From assembly GCF_041435435.1 (NCBI RefSeq), contig NZ_CP108494.1, forward strand, positions 1,894,501 to 1,958,500: DNA of 64,000 bases, written 5' to 3'. Below the pieces are notes generated by a model, which was not told the DNA's origin, did no database searches, and worked only from the letters and a program-made list of their open reading frames with translations. Both the position numbers and the translations under genes were made by a program. Shown piece after piece: positions 35,857-45,341 of this stretch (positions are counted from its first letter, which is position 1; each line of letters begins with the position of its first letter). This stretch comes from Streptomyces sp. NBC_01241. GTDB taxonomy: Bacteria; Actinomycetota; Actinomycetes; Streptomycetales; Streptomycetaceae.

Positions 35857-37464
35857 ATGGCAGGCGTGACCCAACCGAAGGTGAGCCGTGTCGATCCGCT
35901 CAGGCTGACCGAGTGGGCCAGGACCGGACGCATCCGCATCCCTCATTTTCAGCGGTCCTACGTATGGGACGCGTCGGACGCGGAGCGGCTGTTCGACAGC
36001 ATCCTGCGCGGATACCCGATCGGCAATCTCCTCATGTGGCGTAAACCCGCCCCCGCAGCCGAGATCACTGTGGGCGAGTTGCAGATCGAAGCGCCGGAAC
36101 ACTCCGACGCCCTATGGGTGGTGGACGGCCAGCAGCGGCTCACCACACTGATCGGCGCCCTCACGGCATCCGAGGAAACGGTCGACCGGCGGTTCCGTAT
36201 CTTCTTCGACCTACAGGCGGAGAAGTTCGTCTCCGCCCCTCATTCTCAGCGGCCGCGCGAACACTGGCTTCCCGTCTGGGTCGCCCAGGACAACCGTCGG
36301 CTGATCGCATGGCAACGGGATCGCCCCTGGCTGACCGAGAAACAATACGACCTGTGCGACACCGTCGGTACAGCCATCCGCACCTACGAGATCCCCATGT
36401 ACGAAATCGAGGGCGATGACGAAAAGGCCCTCACCGAGATCTTCGACCGGATGAATACATTCGGGAAATCACTCAAGCGGTCCGAGATCTTCCGGGCTCT
36501 TCATTCCGGCCCACTCGATGTTCAGCCCTCCGATATCGACGCATTGCACGAAAGGATCACAGCACTCGATTTCGGAGATTTCACGGAGCAGACATTGATG
36601 CAGAGCGTGATGGCGGTACGCGGGGGAAAGGTGGACCGCGACTTCCGCCATGAATTCAAGAGCGACGAGGACCGACGCGCATCTTTCGCCACGACGGAGA
36701 AAGCCCTGAGGATCGTCGTTGAATACCTACGCGAATACGTCGGCATCCCTCACCTCCGGCTCCTGCCCTACGCTCTGTTCGTCCCCGTACTCACCCGGTA
36801 CGCAGCCCTGTTCGGCTCTCCCGAGGCCAGGGCCGCAGAACTGCTGCGCCGCTGGATCTGGCGTGGTTCCGCAGTGGGAGCGGCCCCGCAGGGCAATACG
36901 GTCGCACTGCGCCGCAACGCCAGTGCGGTGTACGGCGACCCTGCGGCCAGTGCAGGCCGACTGCTGGCGATCCTGCCGCCGGGCGGCGAGCAATGGTCAC
37001 CCGATCTGACGCAAACCGCCCTGAACCGCGCCCAGGCGAAGCTCAACGTACTCGGGCTGCTCTCGGCCAAACCGGTTCTCCTCACCCCGGCGCGCGGGCA
37101 GGACGGAACCCACTACCCGGCCGGCACACGCCTCGACCGGACAAGACTTCTCAACGAGATGCTCGACAGCGGAAACTCACCGTTGCTGCCGATCCTGCCC
37201 GGGGATCGGACGATCGCCAGCAGACTGGTTCATCCAGCCATGGAATTGCCCCCATGGACGGTGATCTGCGAAACAACGGGCGAGGCGGAACTGCGTTCGC
37301 ACTGCCTCGATACGAAAAGCGTGCACGCACTGGAATGGCACGATGAAGACTTTGTCCTTCATCGTGCGAAGCTCGCTGGATCTACTATCGCCCGACATGT
37401 GCAAAGCATGGCGCTCTGGGGATTTCCGGATGGTCCGGAACCTGAATCCTGGTTCGAAATCTAA
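35857..37464 (+). CDS. DUF262-domain protein (GmrS-like N-terminal module, no HNH)
   Basis: A 535-residue protein with the DUF262 signatures IPHFQRSYVWD (28-38), VVDGQQRLTTLIGAL (88-102) and FDRMNTFGKSLKRSEIFRAL (near 192). DUF262 is the ParB/Srx-like NTPase or nuclease module of GmrSD and related anti-phage proteins. The C-terminal third shows no DUF1524 HNH motif, so it is DUF262-only. The ATG at 35857 follows GGTGGAG, 64 bases after the RAMA gene. Codons use noticeably more A/T at third positions than the flanking genes, which fits horizontal transfer. The HipA-type gene follows after 10 bases. Confidence 0.85.
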   Translation: MAGVTQPKVSRVDPLRLTEWARTGRIRIPHFQRSYVWDASDAERLFDSILRGYPIGNLLMWRKPAPAAEITVGELQIEAPEHSDALWVVDGQQRLTTLIGALTASEETVDRRFRIFFDLQAEKFVSAPHSQRPREHWLPVWVAQDNRRLIAWQRDRPWLTEKQYDLCDTVGTAIRTYEIPMYEIEGDDEKALTEIFDRMNTFGKSLKRSEIFRALHSGPLDVQPSDIDALHERITALDFGDFTEQTLMQSVMAVRGGKVDRDFRHEFKSDEDRRASFATTEKALRIVVEYLREYVGIPHLRLLPYALFVPVLTRYAALFGSPEARAAELLRRWIWRGSAVGAAPQGNTVALRRNASAVYGDPAASAGRLLAILPPGGEQWSPDLTQTALNRAQAKLNVLGLLSAKPVLLTPARGQDGTHYPAGTRLDRTRLLNEMLDSGNSPLLPILPGDRTIASRLVHPAMELPPWTVICETTGEAELRSHCLDTKSVHALEWHDEDFVLHRAKLAGSTIARHVQSMALWGFPDGPEPESWFEI

Positions 37465-37474
37465 GGAGAAAGCC

Positions 37475-38668
37475 ATGCAACGCGATGTGACCGCCTCAGT
37501 ATTTCTTGACGACCGACGGGTAGGGGTTCTCGGTTATCACGACGGCAACACCTGGTTCGATTACACTGATCTGAGCGCGGAACACCCGGTTCTGGGGCAG
37601 GGATTCGAGCGGGATCCACGCAAACGCCGCTCGGGGAGCGGAAGCGTCCCGGAATGGTTCGCCAACCTGCTACCGGAACCCGGCAGCGGTCTGCGGCACA
37701 TGATCGCCACGGAACTCAGCAAGAAGAAGCTCCACGACTTCGTACTGCTCAGCCACCTGGGCGAGGACCTGCCGGGCGCGGTCCGGGTGGTTCCTGACGT
37801 TCCGCTCGACGGGCTCCCGGACCACGAACCCACCAGCGTGTGTGAGCACGAACACGCGCTGCGTTTCTCACTGGCCGGAGTCCAGCCGAAGTTCTCGATG
37901 CGATACGAGGGAAAGGCCCTCGTACTCCCTGCCACGGGCAGCGGTGGCGACTGGATCGTAAAACTACCCGACCAGCGTTTTCCCGCTGTCCCGGAGAACG
38001 AGTTCGCCATGCTTCAGTGGGCCGGAAGGGCCGGAATCGACGTTCCCGAGTCCCATCTCGTACCAGGCACCCTCATCCGGAATCTGCCCGAGGGCACGAT
38101 CGGACCGGATGAACACGCTCTTGCGATCCGGCGGTTCGACCGTACGGACGACGGACGTGTGCATCAGGAAGACTTCGCGCAGGTACGCGAGGTATCCGCT
38201 GAGGCAAAGTACGACAAAGCCAATTACGAAGGCATCGGACGTGTCATCAGCGCCGTGTGCCCTGTTGAGGATGCCGTCGAGTACCTTCGCCGTCTCGCCG
38301 CTTTCACCCTCATGGGCAATGCCGACGCACACCTCAAGAACTGGACTCTGCGCTACCCCACCGTTCGTCAGGCACGACTGTCTCCGGCGTACGACCTGGT
38401 GTGTGTCACCGCGTACCCGAAGGCCGACCACAAGCTCGCTTTCCCACTCGGTGGCAACACGAACACCGAGCTGATCACCACGGAGAGTTTCCGCGGGCTC
38501 TCCCCGGCGCTCAGGCTTTCACCGGAGTTGATCACGGATACCGTGCGGGAGACGGTGGAAGCGCTGACTGCCTCGTGGTCCGGCATCAAAAACGACTTCG
38601 AGGTACCGGAGTTCGTGGCTGTGACCATCGACAGCCGCCTCGCCTCGCTGCCACTGGTGCGCGGCTGA
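37475..38668 (+). CDS. HipA-type serine/threonine kinase (toxin)
   Basis: A 397-residue HipA-domain kinase. The N-subdomain 1 is at about 1-100 (VFLDDRRVGVLGYHDGNTWF). The phosphorylation/P-loop motif SLAGVQPK spans 132-139, the catalytic loop GNADAHLKN spans 281-289 and the metal-binding SPAYDLV follows at 303-309. All key residues are present, so the enzyme should be active. HipA kinases arrest growth, for example by phosphorylating glutamyl-tRNA synthetase. There is no HipB-type HTH partner nearby; its place is taken by RAMA and DUF262 genes. ATG at 37475 follows AAGGAG. Confidence 0.9.
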   Translation: MQRDVTASVFLDDRRVGVLGYHDGNTWFDYTDLSAEHPVLGQGFERDPRKRRSGSGSVPEWFANLLPEPGSGLRHMIATELSKKKLHDFVLLSHLGEDLPGAVRVVPDVPLDGLPDHEPTSVCEHEHALRFSLAGVQPKFSMRYEGKALVLPATGSGGDWIVKLPDQRFPAVPENEFAMLQWAGRAGIDVPESHLVPGTLIRNLPEGTIGPDEHALAIRRFDRTDDGRVHQEDFAQVREVSAEAKYDKANYEGIGRVISAVCPVEDAVEYLRRLAAFTLMGNADAHLKNWTLRYPTVRQARLSPAYDLVCVTAYPKADHKLAFPLGGNTNTELITTESFRGLSPALRLSPELITDTVRETVEALTASWSGIKNDFEVPEFVAVTIDSRLASLPLVRG

Positions 38669-39229
38669 GCAGGCGGAGATACAGGCGGCGCCTTGATGTC
38701 GAACACTGCCCGGCACATGGGTACGGTGCACCTCGCCGGACCGGACGGCTACAACGTGGCCTGGTCCATCGAGCGCGGCCGCGGCTGCTGCGCACCGACG
38801 TCCCACAAACGCAGCTTGGACCGGAGTAAGTCCCAGCTCTGCGAGGACCACGAAAGCGACGGTACGGGAGGCACAGGCAGGACCAGGGACGCTGGGTACC
38901 AGCGGCACCGGCGGTACGGCAGGGACAGGCGGAACCGGCCCTCCCACGGCACCAGAAACCCAGCTCGCCACCGCTGCAAGCGTCCCTGGCGCCTCGGCGA
39001 TCACTCCAGATCACTCGTATGTCCGTCCGGACGCGACGGCGGGCACTGATCCGCTGATGCTGGGACCTGACAGAGCCGCGGTGTGCTTCCCGCCGAGTGA
39101 CCGGACCGCCCAGCCGGGCATCGGGCCCTCCTTTTCGGCGGAATTCGTTTACTGGGACGTTGCGCGGACAGCGGCGCCGCACTCCCGGTCCAGCACTGGG
39201 GCAACCCCCAGGGTGAGGAGACTGTCCCC
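38669..39229. other. Intergenic region with no supported gene
   Basis: Several overlapping open frames cover this 561-bp stretch on both strands, but none has a ribosome site, domain or convincing codon bias. A Gly/Thr-coding repeat-like tract (GGTACxGG-type units near 38860-38940) is the only structure seen. It probably contains decayed sequence plus the promoter of the next gene. Confidence 0.5.
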
Positions 39230-40663
39230 TTGGTGACACGACACGTGCGGCCCGGCCGCATACTCCCCAGGCGCATACCTATACGGGCGCTGACGGCATT
39301 GCTGGCGTGCGGAGCGGCGCTGATGGCCACCACGCTGGTGGCGGCGCTCCCTGCCGCAGGTCCCACACCGCCCGACCCGAACCGCTACCCCTTCGGCCGG
39401 CCCACCGGCAGCGGCGATTTCCAGGTCCCTCCACCACCCGAGGCGCCAACCCTGGTGCCCACCATCGGCACCAAGACCACCCAGCGGCTCTACGGCTCCG
39501 ACCCCTTCCAGGAGGCGGTGTCCGTCACCCAACACATCTGGCCGGCCGCGCTCCCGGAAAACGCCCCGGGGGAGAACGACAACGTCCCAGACCGGCCCTG
39601 GGCCGTCACCCTGATCACCACCGACGATCCGCTGACGGGCATCACCGCCGTCCCTCTCATCCACTTCCCCGATGACGCGCCCATCCTCTACCTCACCAAG
39701 ACCGGCATCCCCCAGGTCACTCTGAACGAGCTCAAGCGCCTCGGCGACACGGGCATCAGCCGCCACCACAACATCGACGCCTTCCTGGTGGGCGCGGCGG
39801 CCAACCCGGCTGTCCAGGCGCAGCTCAAGGCCATCGGCATGACCTTCCAGAGCATCACCTCGCCCACCATCCCAGGGCTCGCCGACGCCGTCGACCGTGT
39901 CTACGGCAGCATCCAGAACCCGGACACCGGCGTACCGCAGATGGGTAACAGCGGCAGCCAAGGGGGCGCCGGAATGATGGACGTGATGATCGCGTCCACG
40001 AACTCCTGGGAGTACGCCCTGCCAGCCACCCACTGGTCCTCCCACATGCCCACCGCAATTCTGTGGGTCACCCGGGACGGCATCCCGCCGGAGACCGTCA
40101 CCGCGCTCAAACGCCGCATGGGCCGAGCCACCATCTACCTGTGGGGCGGACCGGACCAGATATCCCCCGCCGTCGCCAAGCAGCTCAATGCCTACGGTGC
40201 CGTGCAGCGCATCACCAACGACGACCCCGTCGACTTCAACGCGACCCCGAAGAACACACCGGAGACCACCGCCATCGCGTTCGCCAAGATGTGGGACCCC
40301 GCGGGCATGGTGGGCTGGAACATCACCGGACCGGGCCACGGCTTCACCCTCGTCAGGCGGGACGACTGGCAGGGCGCGGTCGCCTCGGCGCCCCTGTCCC
40401 ACCTCGGCTTCCACTCCCCGCTGCTGCTCACCGACAGCGCCGACAAACTCCCCGAGGCCGTCGAGGCCTACTACAAGCAGGTGGCGCCCACATACCTGAC
40501 CACCCCGGCCGAAGGCCCCTACAACATGACGTACATCATCGGCGACTGGAAGCGGCTCTCCTGGCCGCTGCAGGCACACGTCGACTACATCTCCGAAATG
40601 AGCAACCGACGCGTCTGGAACCAATCCGCCGGAGGACGCTACAGCGACTCCGGACAACCCTGA
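39230..40663 (+). CDS. Secreted protein with CWB2-like cell-wall-binding repeats
   Basis: An exported protein of 477 residues. An Arg-rich N region and hydrophobic core (ALTALLACGAALMATTLVAA) form the signal peptide; the mature chain starts with a Pro-rich linker. CWB2-like units are suggested by TTQRLYGSDPFQEAVSVTQH, by RATIYLWGGPDQISPAVAKQ and by LNAYGAVQRITNDDPVDFNA, the pattern of a Gly-x-Asp and a following helix. GAGGAG (39215-39220) lies before TTG 39230 and GTG 39233, either of which may be the start. The role is unknown; it may bind the cell envelope. Confidence 0.7.
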   Translation: MVTRHVRPGRILPRRIPIRALTALLACGAALMATTLVAALPAAGPTPPDPNRYPFGRPTGSGDFQVPPPPEAPTLVPTIGTKTTQRLYGSDPFQEAVSVTQHIWPAALPENAPGENDNVPDRPWAVTLITTDDPLTGITAVPLIHFPDDAPILYLTKTGIPQVTLNELKRLGDTGISRHHNIDAFLVGAAANPAVQAQLKAIGMTFQSITSPTIPGLADAVDRVYGSIQNPDTGVPQMGNSGSQGGAGMMDVMIASTNSWEYALPATHWSSHMPTAILWVTRDGIPPETVTALKRRMGRATIYLWGGPDQISPAVAKQLNAYGAVQRITNDDPVDFNATPKNTPETTAIAFAKMWDPAGMVGWNITGPGHGFTLVRRDDWQGAVASAPLSHLGFHSPLLLTDSADKLPEAVEAYYKQVAPTYLTTPAEGPYNMTYIIGDWKRLSWPLQAHVDYISEMSNRRVWNQSAGGRYSDSGQP

Positions 40664-40701
40664 TCAACGGTCCACGCCTGGCTGCCACAGCCCAAGCCTG
40701 C

Positions 40702-40731
40702 CGCGGCGCACGCCGATAGCCCTGCGCCGCG
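40702..40731 (+). terminator. Candidate terminator after the CWB2-like gene
   Basis: CGCGGCGCA (40702-40710) pairs with TGCGCCGCG (40723-40731) around a 12-base loop, 39 bases past the stop. No T tract follows. Confidence 0.45.
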
Positions 40732-40868
40732 CAACCGCGGCAAGCAACCTGATCACGCCCCGGCTCAACCGTCTCCGAGTGCCTGATCAGCAGTCGCGAT
40801 CGTCCGGACGGACCCGCTCGAGACGGGACACGCCCCACGCACGCTCGACCCGCGAGGAACACGCCCCC

Positions 40869-41714
40869 ATGGACATCGGAATCGGGCTACAGGCCCTGCA
40901 CCCCGACCCGGACCTGTCGATCGTGGACTGGGCAAGACGCGCCGAGGAGCGCGGCTTCTCCACGCTCGGCACTACCGACCGCCTTGTCTACGACACCTAC
41001 GAGCCGCTGACCGCACTTGCCGTCGCGGCCGGAGCGACTTCGCGCATCCGTCTGACCACCACCATCCTGCTGGCCCCGCTGCGCGCCAACCATGCGCTGT
41101 TCGCCAAGTCCGCAGCCACGCTCGACCGCCTGTCCGATGGCCGGCTCGTGCTGGGCCTGGCACCCGGCGCCAGGGAGGACGACTACAGCGCAAGCGGGGT
41201 CGATTTCCGGCAGCGCGGCAAGCTGTTCGACGCACTGCTCGAACAGGCCACCCGGCAGTGGCAGGACCACGGCGGTATCGGACCACGTCCGGCCACGGCT
41301 GGTGGCCCCCCGATGCTGTTCGGTGGGTTCACCAAGCCCGCACTGCGGCGGATGACCACCTATGGTCGCGGCTGGATCAGTGGCGCCCAGGGCGTGGACA
41401 ACTTCCGGGCCTTCCTCCCACAGGTCCGACAGGCGTGGCAGGACGCGGGCAAAGCGGGGGCGCCCCGCCTGGTGGCGACCGCGCACTTCTCGCTGGGTCC
41501 GGAAGCAGAGCAACGCCTGCACAGCCGCCTTGCGAACTACTACACCTCTGGCACCTACACCCGCGAAAGCATCGAAGCCGGTCTGTCCACGCCCGAAGGA
41601 GTGGCCCGCGAGGTCGCTGCCTACGCCGAGGCGGGCTGCGACGAACTCATCCTCTTCGCCCACGGCGGCGGACTGGAACAGGTAGACCTGCTCGCCGACG
41701 CGGTCGCACTGTGA
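40869..41714 (+). CDS. LLM-class flavin/F420-dependent oxidoreductase
   Basis: Luciferase-like monooxygenase fold protein of 281 residues. MDIGIGLQALHPDPDLSIVD begins the barrel; RLTTTILLAPLRANHALFAK, TLDRLSDGRLVLGLAPG and PRPATAGGPPMLFGGFTKPA are typical of the F420-dependent branch. The ATG at 40869 follows GAGGA; upstream codons to 40779 are open but unlike the family. The substrate is unknown. It is preceded by a secreted CWB2-like gene but no operon link is clear. Confidence 0.88.
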   Translation: MDIGIGLQALHPDPDLSIVDWARRAEERGFSTLGTTDRLVYDTYEPLTALAVAAGATSRIRLTTTILLAPLRANHALFAKSAATLDRLSDGRLVLGLAPGAREDDYSASGVDFRQRGKLFDALLEQATRQWQDHGGIGPRPATAGGPPMLFGGFTKPALRRMTTYGRGWISGAQGVDNFRAFLPQVRQAWQDAGKAGAPRLVATAHFSLGPEAEQRLHSRLANYYTSGTYTRESIEAGLSTPEGVAREVAAYAEAGCDELILFAHGGGLEQVDLLADAVAL

Positions 41715-42209
41715 CCGCGTCGGGACCGAAGTACAGCAACCTCCGCAGCCGCGGCCAACCGTCAACGAAGTCGACCCCGGGACCGATGGACTCGGACTGC
41801 GGCTGCGTGCACAACGCGCTGGAGACATTCTCCTCACGCGCCCGGTCTTCGTCGCTCGCGAGTGGGCTGATCGCGTCGGAGAAACCTCCGAGAGCCAGAT
41901 CCCTCAGGCGGAATGGCAGGTGCACGCCTAGCCTTCGGCTAAGCCTTGATCCACCGATCCGATGGCTGTGGATGACTCTTCGGAAAACAAGGAAATGCCT
42001 TGTGACCTGCGATGATGGGAGTTCTTGAGGCTTCCAGCACGCACGATCGGCAAGGCACTTCCGAGATGCAAGTTTCCCGTACTCCAGCGGCGGTGAGCTG
42101 CCCGCGCGTACTCCAGTGCATTGGGACCACTTCGGCCACACGGCACTGGCCACGACCCGGGCCGGATCGCCACCGACCTCGCGGTGATGCCGACTGATGG
42201 CGGGGAACA
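41715..42209. other. Intergenic region, possibly with decayed transposon sequence
   Basis: No gene is supported. Bases 41990-42075 (AAGGAAATGCCTTGTGACC and ATGCAAGTTTCCCGTACTCC, a possible MQVSRTPAAVS start) recall the 5' end of some IS1380-like transposase genes, but the frame closes after about 35 codons. The relic call is weak. The region ends at the left terminus of the IS5-type element. Confidence 0.35.
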
Positions 42210-42280
42210 CTAGGGCGTGTTGCGAAAGTGGCTCTTGAGATCCATCCAACTAATGGGATTCGTGATGACGAACGTCGCTG

Positions 42281-42715
42281 CTATGTCGTTCGCCCGCTGG
42301 TGGTGGCGCCCGCCGTGGTGAGGAGAGCGACAGTTGCGGGGTGGGGGCCATTGTTCGCCCAGTCCAAGGGGGACCAGCCTGTGCCGTGATCTTCCTGCAC
42401 ATTCGGATCGGCACCATGCGCCAACAGCTCGCGCACTGTCTCGGTGTGCCCCCAGCATGCGGCTGCACACAACGGCGTGCCCTCTGCGCCGATTCCGCTG
42501 CTCTCGGTGTCAGGGGAGGCGCCGGCGGCCAGAAGCAGGCGGGCGATCTCGGCTTCTCCGTTCACGGATGCGGCGTACAGAGGGGTGGTGCCTTCGCCGT
42601 CGGCTTGCTCCGGGTCGGCCCCAGCCCGCAGTACCGCCTTCACGACAGCGGTGTCACCCAGCGGAATTGCGTTGAAGAGGCGCCGGGAGAGCTTCTTTCG
42701 CTGCCGCTGGTTCAT
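42281..42715 (-). CDS. Ankyrin-repeat protein
   Basis: A 144-residue protein made of about three to four ankyrin repeats: GDTAVVKAVLRAGADPEQAD, TTPLYAASVNGEAEIARLLL, TPLCAAACWGHTETVRELLA and a last WSPLDWANNGPHPATVALL. The N terminus is basic (MNQRQRKKLSRRLF). It lies inside the IS5 inverted repeats, 40 bases downstream of the transposase stop and on the same strand, so it may be co-transcribed with the transposase. Ankyrin proteins bind other proteins; the partner is unknown. Confidence 0.8.
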   Translation of the reverse strand: MNQRQRKKLSRRLFNAIPLGDTAVVKAVLRAGADPEQADGEGTTPLYAASVNGEAEIARLLLAAGASPDTESSGIGAEGTPLCAAACWGHTETVRELLAHGADPNVQEDHGTGWSPLDWANNGPHPATVALLTTAGATTSGRTT

Positions 42716-42754
42716 GAGGGCCGAGGTTAGCGACTGGGAGCGAGGTGGGGCCAG

Positions 42755-43629
42755 TCATATCCATTCGTTGATGGCCGCGACCAGCACTGTTGCTTCATAG
42801 CGGACCGCGAGTTTGTCGTATCTCGTGGCGACGGCTCGGTTCCTCTTGAGGCGGTTGATGCCGCATTCGACCGCGTGGCGCTCGCGATAGTCGATCTTGT
42901 CGAACTTCGGCGGGCGACCGCCGCGCGAGCCGAGCTTCTTGCGGTTGCGGACGTGGTCGACCTTGTCCGGGATGGTGCAGCGGATGCCGCGACGCCGCAG
43001 GTAGGCACGGTTCTTGCGGGAGGCGTACGCCTTGTCGGCGCGGACCCGGTCCGGGCGTGTACGCGGTCTGCCTGGTCCGGTACGGGCGACGCGGATCTTC
43101 TTCAGGACAGGCTCGAACTGCGGGGAATCTCCACGCTGTCCGGCGGTGATGACGATCGACATGGGCTTCTGGCCCTGCTCGACGGCCAGGTGCAGCTTCG
43201 TTGTCAGGCCGCCTCGCGAGCGTCCGAGTCCATGGTCGTCCGGCTCGATGGCGACGCCGCCGGGCGGCTCCTTCTGCAGAGCCCCCTTTTCCGCGCTCCG
43301 GCGGCATGCTGGTGGGCCCGGCAGACAGTGGAGTCGACGTCGATGTCCCAGGTGATGAGTTTCCTGGCGTCCGCCTGGGCCTGCAGCTCGGCGAAGATTT
43401 GCTGCCAGGTGCCGTCCCGCTGCCAGCGCCGGAACAGGTCGTACACCCGGCCCCACGGGCCATACCGCTCGGGGACGTCCCGCCATGGGGCACCTGTGCG
43501 GGTCCGAAACCGTATGCCGTCGATGAGTTGCCGCCTCATCCATATCGACGGCCGCCCCGGCTTCTTGCCCCTAGGCAACAACGGCTCCGGGCGAGCCCAC
43601 TGCGTATCCGTCAGATCTCCACGCGCCAC
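42755..43629 (-). CDS. IS5-family transposase, encoded in two overlapping frames
   Basis: The first frame (ATG 43629) holds the N-terminal part: [38 protein letters not shown] and the first catalytic Asp in [18 protein letters not shown]. The sequence continues in the -1 frame ([12 protein letters not shown]... to 42755) with the second Asp in [17 protein letters not shown] and the Glu in [18 protein letters not shown]. The switch falls at an A4-G5 run near 43283-43291. IS5-type elements often make their transposase by frameshifting, so the gene may be functional. Confidence 0.85.
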
Positions 43630-43815
43630 AGAGCAAGATCATTCCATCTCGAGATCGACTTCCGATACACGCCCTAGCCTCGCGCTTTCATGAAGCGGGC
43701 TGTCCGATAGGTGGTCAGCTCAGCGAAAAGTGCCTCTGACCATCATTGCCGGTGAGTTAGCGCGTCAGTGCAGGTCAGGTCTGGGTGCCTGGTGACTTTG
43801 AGTGTGTAGCGGACG

Positions 43816-44440
43816 CTACTGGGAGTGCGGGGCTGGTCGCGCTTTCTGACCTCGAAGGTGTTCTTGGACGGCTTCTGATCGTTGGCACTGCCTGTTGCCG
43901 CGGGGTGGGAGGAGGGCGACCAAGAGCTCTGTGGTGACCTCGCGACGGGCGGCGGACAGTGTGGTGGGGTCTGCTGCGGCCTGGGCAGCGACGGCCAGCC
44001 GGGTGACCTGCATGGTGACGGTGAAGGAGATCCGGTCGGGATCGGTCCCGCCGGGTTCTGCCGTGCGCGTCTGCAGCGCGCAGTGTCTGCTAGACGGTGA
44101 GGAGGGCGTAGATCTCCTGGCAGACCAGCTCGGGCGCCTTGGAACGCAGGATAAATCCGGCGCCGCGCAGGCGGTTCTGGAGGTAGGCGTCGGCGTCACG
44201 CAGTACGCGTTCGGCGGTGTGTGCCTCGATCAACGGCATCAGCTGGGCCGTGAGCGCGGGCCGGACCTCTTCTCCGATGTGCTCGCAAAGCTCGATCAGC
44301 GGTGCCGGGCCGTGCCGGTTGAAGAGGTTGGGGACGAGTACGTAGTACCCGTGCCCGGCTACTGAGGTATTTCGGTTCAGAGTGACCGTGACAACGGCGG
44401 ACCGATACGCACCATTCGCACGGGGATCGAGAAGCGGCAC
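43816..44440 (-). pseudogene. IS4-family transposase relic (C-terminal part, frame broken)
   Basis: On the minus strand GFILRSKAPELVCQEIYALL (one frame, ending at 44090) continues in another frame as GGTDPDRISFTVTMQV and TTELLVALLPPRGNRQ (ending at 43816). In Streptomyces IS4 transposases these segments form one C terminus (...LRS-APE-V-QE-WALL, then DPDR-SFT, then LLPPR). The upstream part (from ATG 44440, MPLLDPRANGAYRS) does not look like a transposase and may be another gene's fragment. No inverted repeats were found. Confidence 0.65.
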
Positions 44441-44532
44441 CTGCCCGGCAAGGCCACCAGGAGGCGGCTACGGCCGCGCCGCACAACCCTCGAAGACGCA
44501 GCACCGAGCAGCGATCACCGAGGCGCTGCCCC

Positions 44533-44552
44533 TGGAGTACAACGTGTACTCC
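44533..44552. promoter_or_regulatory. Inverted repeat, possible operator
   Basis: GGAGTACA-ACG-TGTACTCC is a perfect 8-bp inverted repeat with a three-base centre. It lies about 45 bases upstream of a small membrane-protein ORF. Confidence 0.35.
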
Positions 44553-44597
44553 GGCGGAGCCATATAACGGAGTCGGTGTCGTTCACGCCGCTTCGAC

Positions 44598-44843
44598 GTG
44601 GCGACATGCGACGGCAAGCAGGGAGACCGCCTCATCGTCAGCCTGCTCAGCACAATCGCGGCCGCGGTGACCGCGGCCTCTGCCGGGGTGGTCATCTGCT
44701 TCGTCTACGGCCACCACGCCGGAGGCAAGCTTCTGCGAAGGGCCTACGGACCAACCATGCCCGTCTCCGACCCAAGCGTTTCTCCGCTGCGCGCTCTGCG
44801 GGCAACCGGCCGCTGGCTCGTGCCCGAGTGGAAGCGGCTGTAG
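44598..44843 (+). CDS. Small putative membrane protein (81 aa)
   Basis: GTG at 44598 opens an 81-codon frame. Residues about 12-37 (LIVSLLSTIAAAVTAASAGVVICFVYG) form one membrane helix; the tail is basic (GRWLVPEWKRL). No clear ribosome site is seen and no family is recognised. It may be a chance ORF in degenerate sequence, but the helix and the end at Arg-Leu look protein-like. Confidence 0.35.
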   Translation: MATCDGKQGDRLIVSLLSTIAAAVTAASAGVVICFVYGHHAGGKLLRRAYGPTMPVSDPSVSPLRALRATGRWLVPEWKRL

Positions 44844-45341
44844 GCGGCGCTTTGACCTCGCCGTCGTACCAGTGCGAAAGGCGGGGCTCGTCGGGCACCG
44901 ACCAGCAACCGGCGCAGCCGACTGTAGCCAGATGACCACAGGCCGGAGTTGCGGCGTGCTTCGGGAACCCGCAGGCTGTATCTGGCAAGCGACCTTGATG
45001 ACGCAAAGAGGTGATCAGGTTGCATGGCCACTCGCGCCCGGTCAACCCCTCGAAACATGGGTGCGGGTGACGCGTGCCGCCTCAAGGGCCGGTACCCCAG
45101 TGAGTCCAGTCGCGATACTCCAACGACCGCCCCAGCACGGGACTCAGACAGACGGAACCGGCTTCACGTCCCAGTCGAACTCCGCAGCAAGCGCCCGGAG
45201 TACTTCTTTGCGGCACACGCTGCGGACTCCCCTCTCGCCCAGTGGTGCCCGTTGACCGTCTGGCCCGAAGCGGCCCACGTGGTCGAAGTGTATGACCACC
45301 GGTTGCCCCAGCCCACCACCCACCACAGGGAGCCACAGCAT
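44844..45341. other. Intergenic region upstream of the haloperoxidase-like gene
   Basis: No gene is supported. An open frame reaches upstream from the next gene to 45024 but lacks a ribosome site and family similarity. The promoter of the secreted enzyme should lie here; none was recognised. Confidence 0.45.

Larger units (their letters stand above)
42211..43676 (-). mobile_element. IS5-family element enclosing an ankyrin-repeat gene (1466 bp)
   Basis: The left end TAGGGCGTGTTGCGAAAGTG (42211-42230) matches the complement of the right end TAGGGCGTGTATCGGAAGTC (43676-43657). The match continues imperfectly for about 30 bases (TCT-GAGAT). Both termini are abutted by C...G, giving CTAG-like junctions. 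Between them lie a two-frame IS5-type transposase and, on its downstream side, a complete ankyrin-repeat gene. IS5 elements of this type are usually around 0.9 kb, so this one appears to carry a passenger. Confidence 0.7.

Noticed and set aside
38519..39004. Minus-strand ORF with a Pro/Val-rich stretch after the HipA-type gene
   Set aside because: It is antisense to the HipA end and a repetitive Gly/Thr-coding tract; no ribosome site.
41647..42249. 200-codon minus-strand frame after the LLM gene
   Set aside because: It overlaps the LLM gene end and intergenic sequence and has no protein-like pattern or start site.
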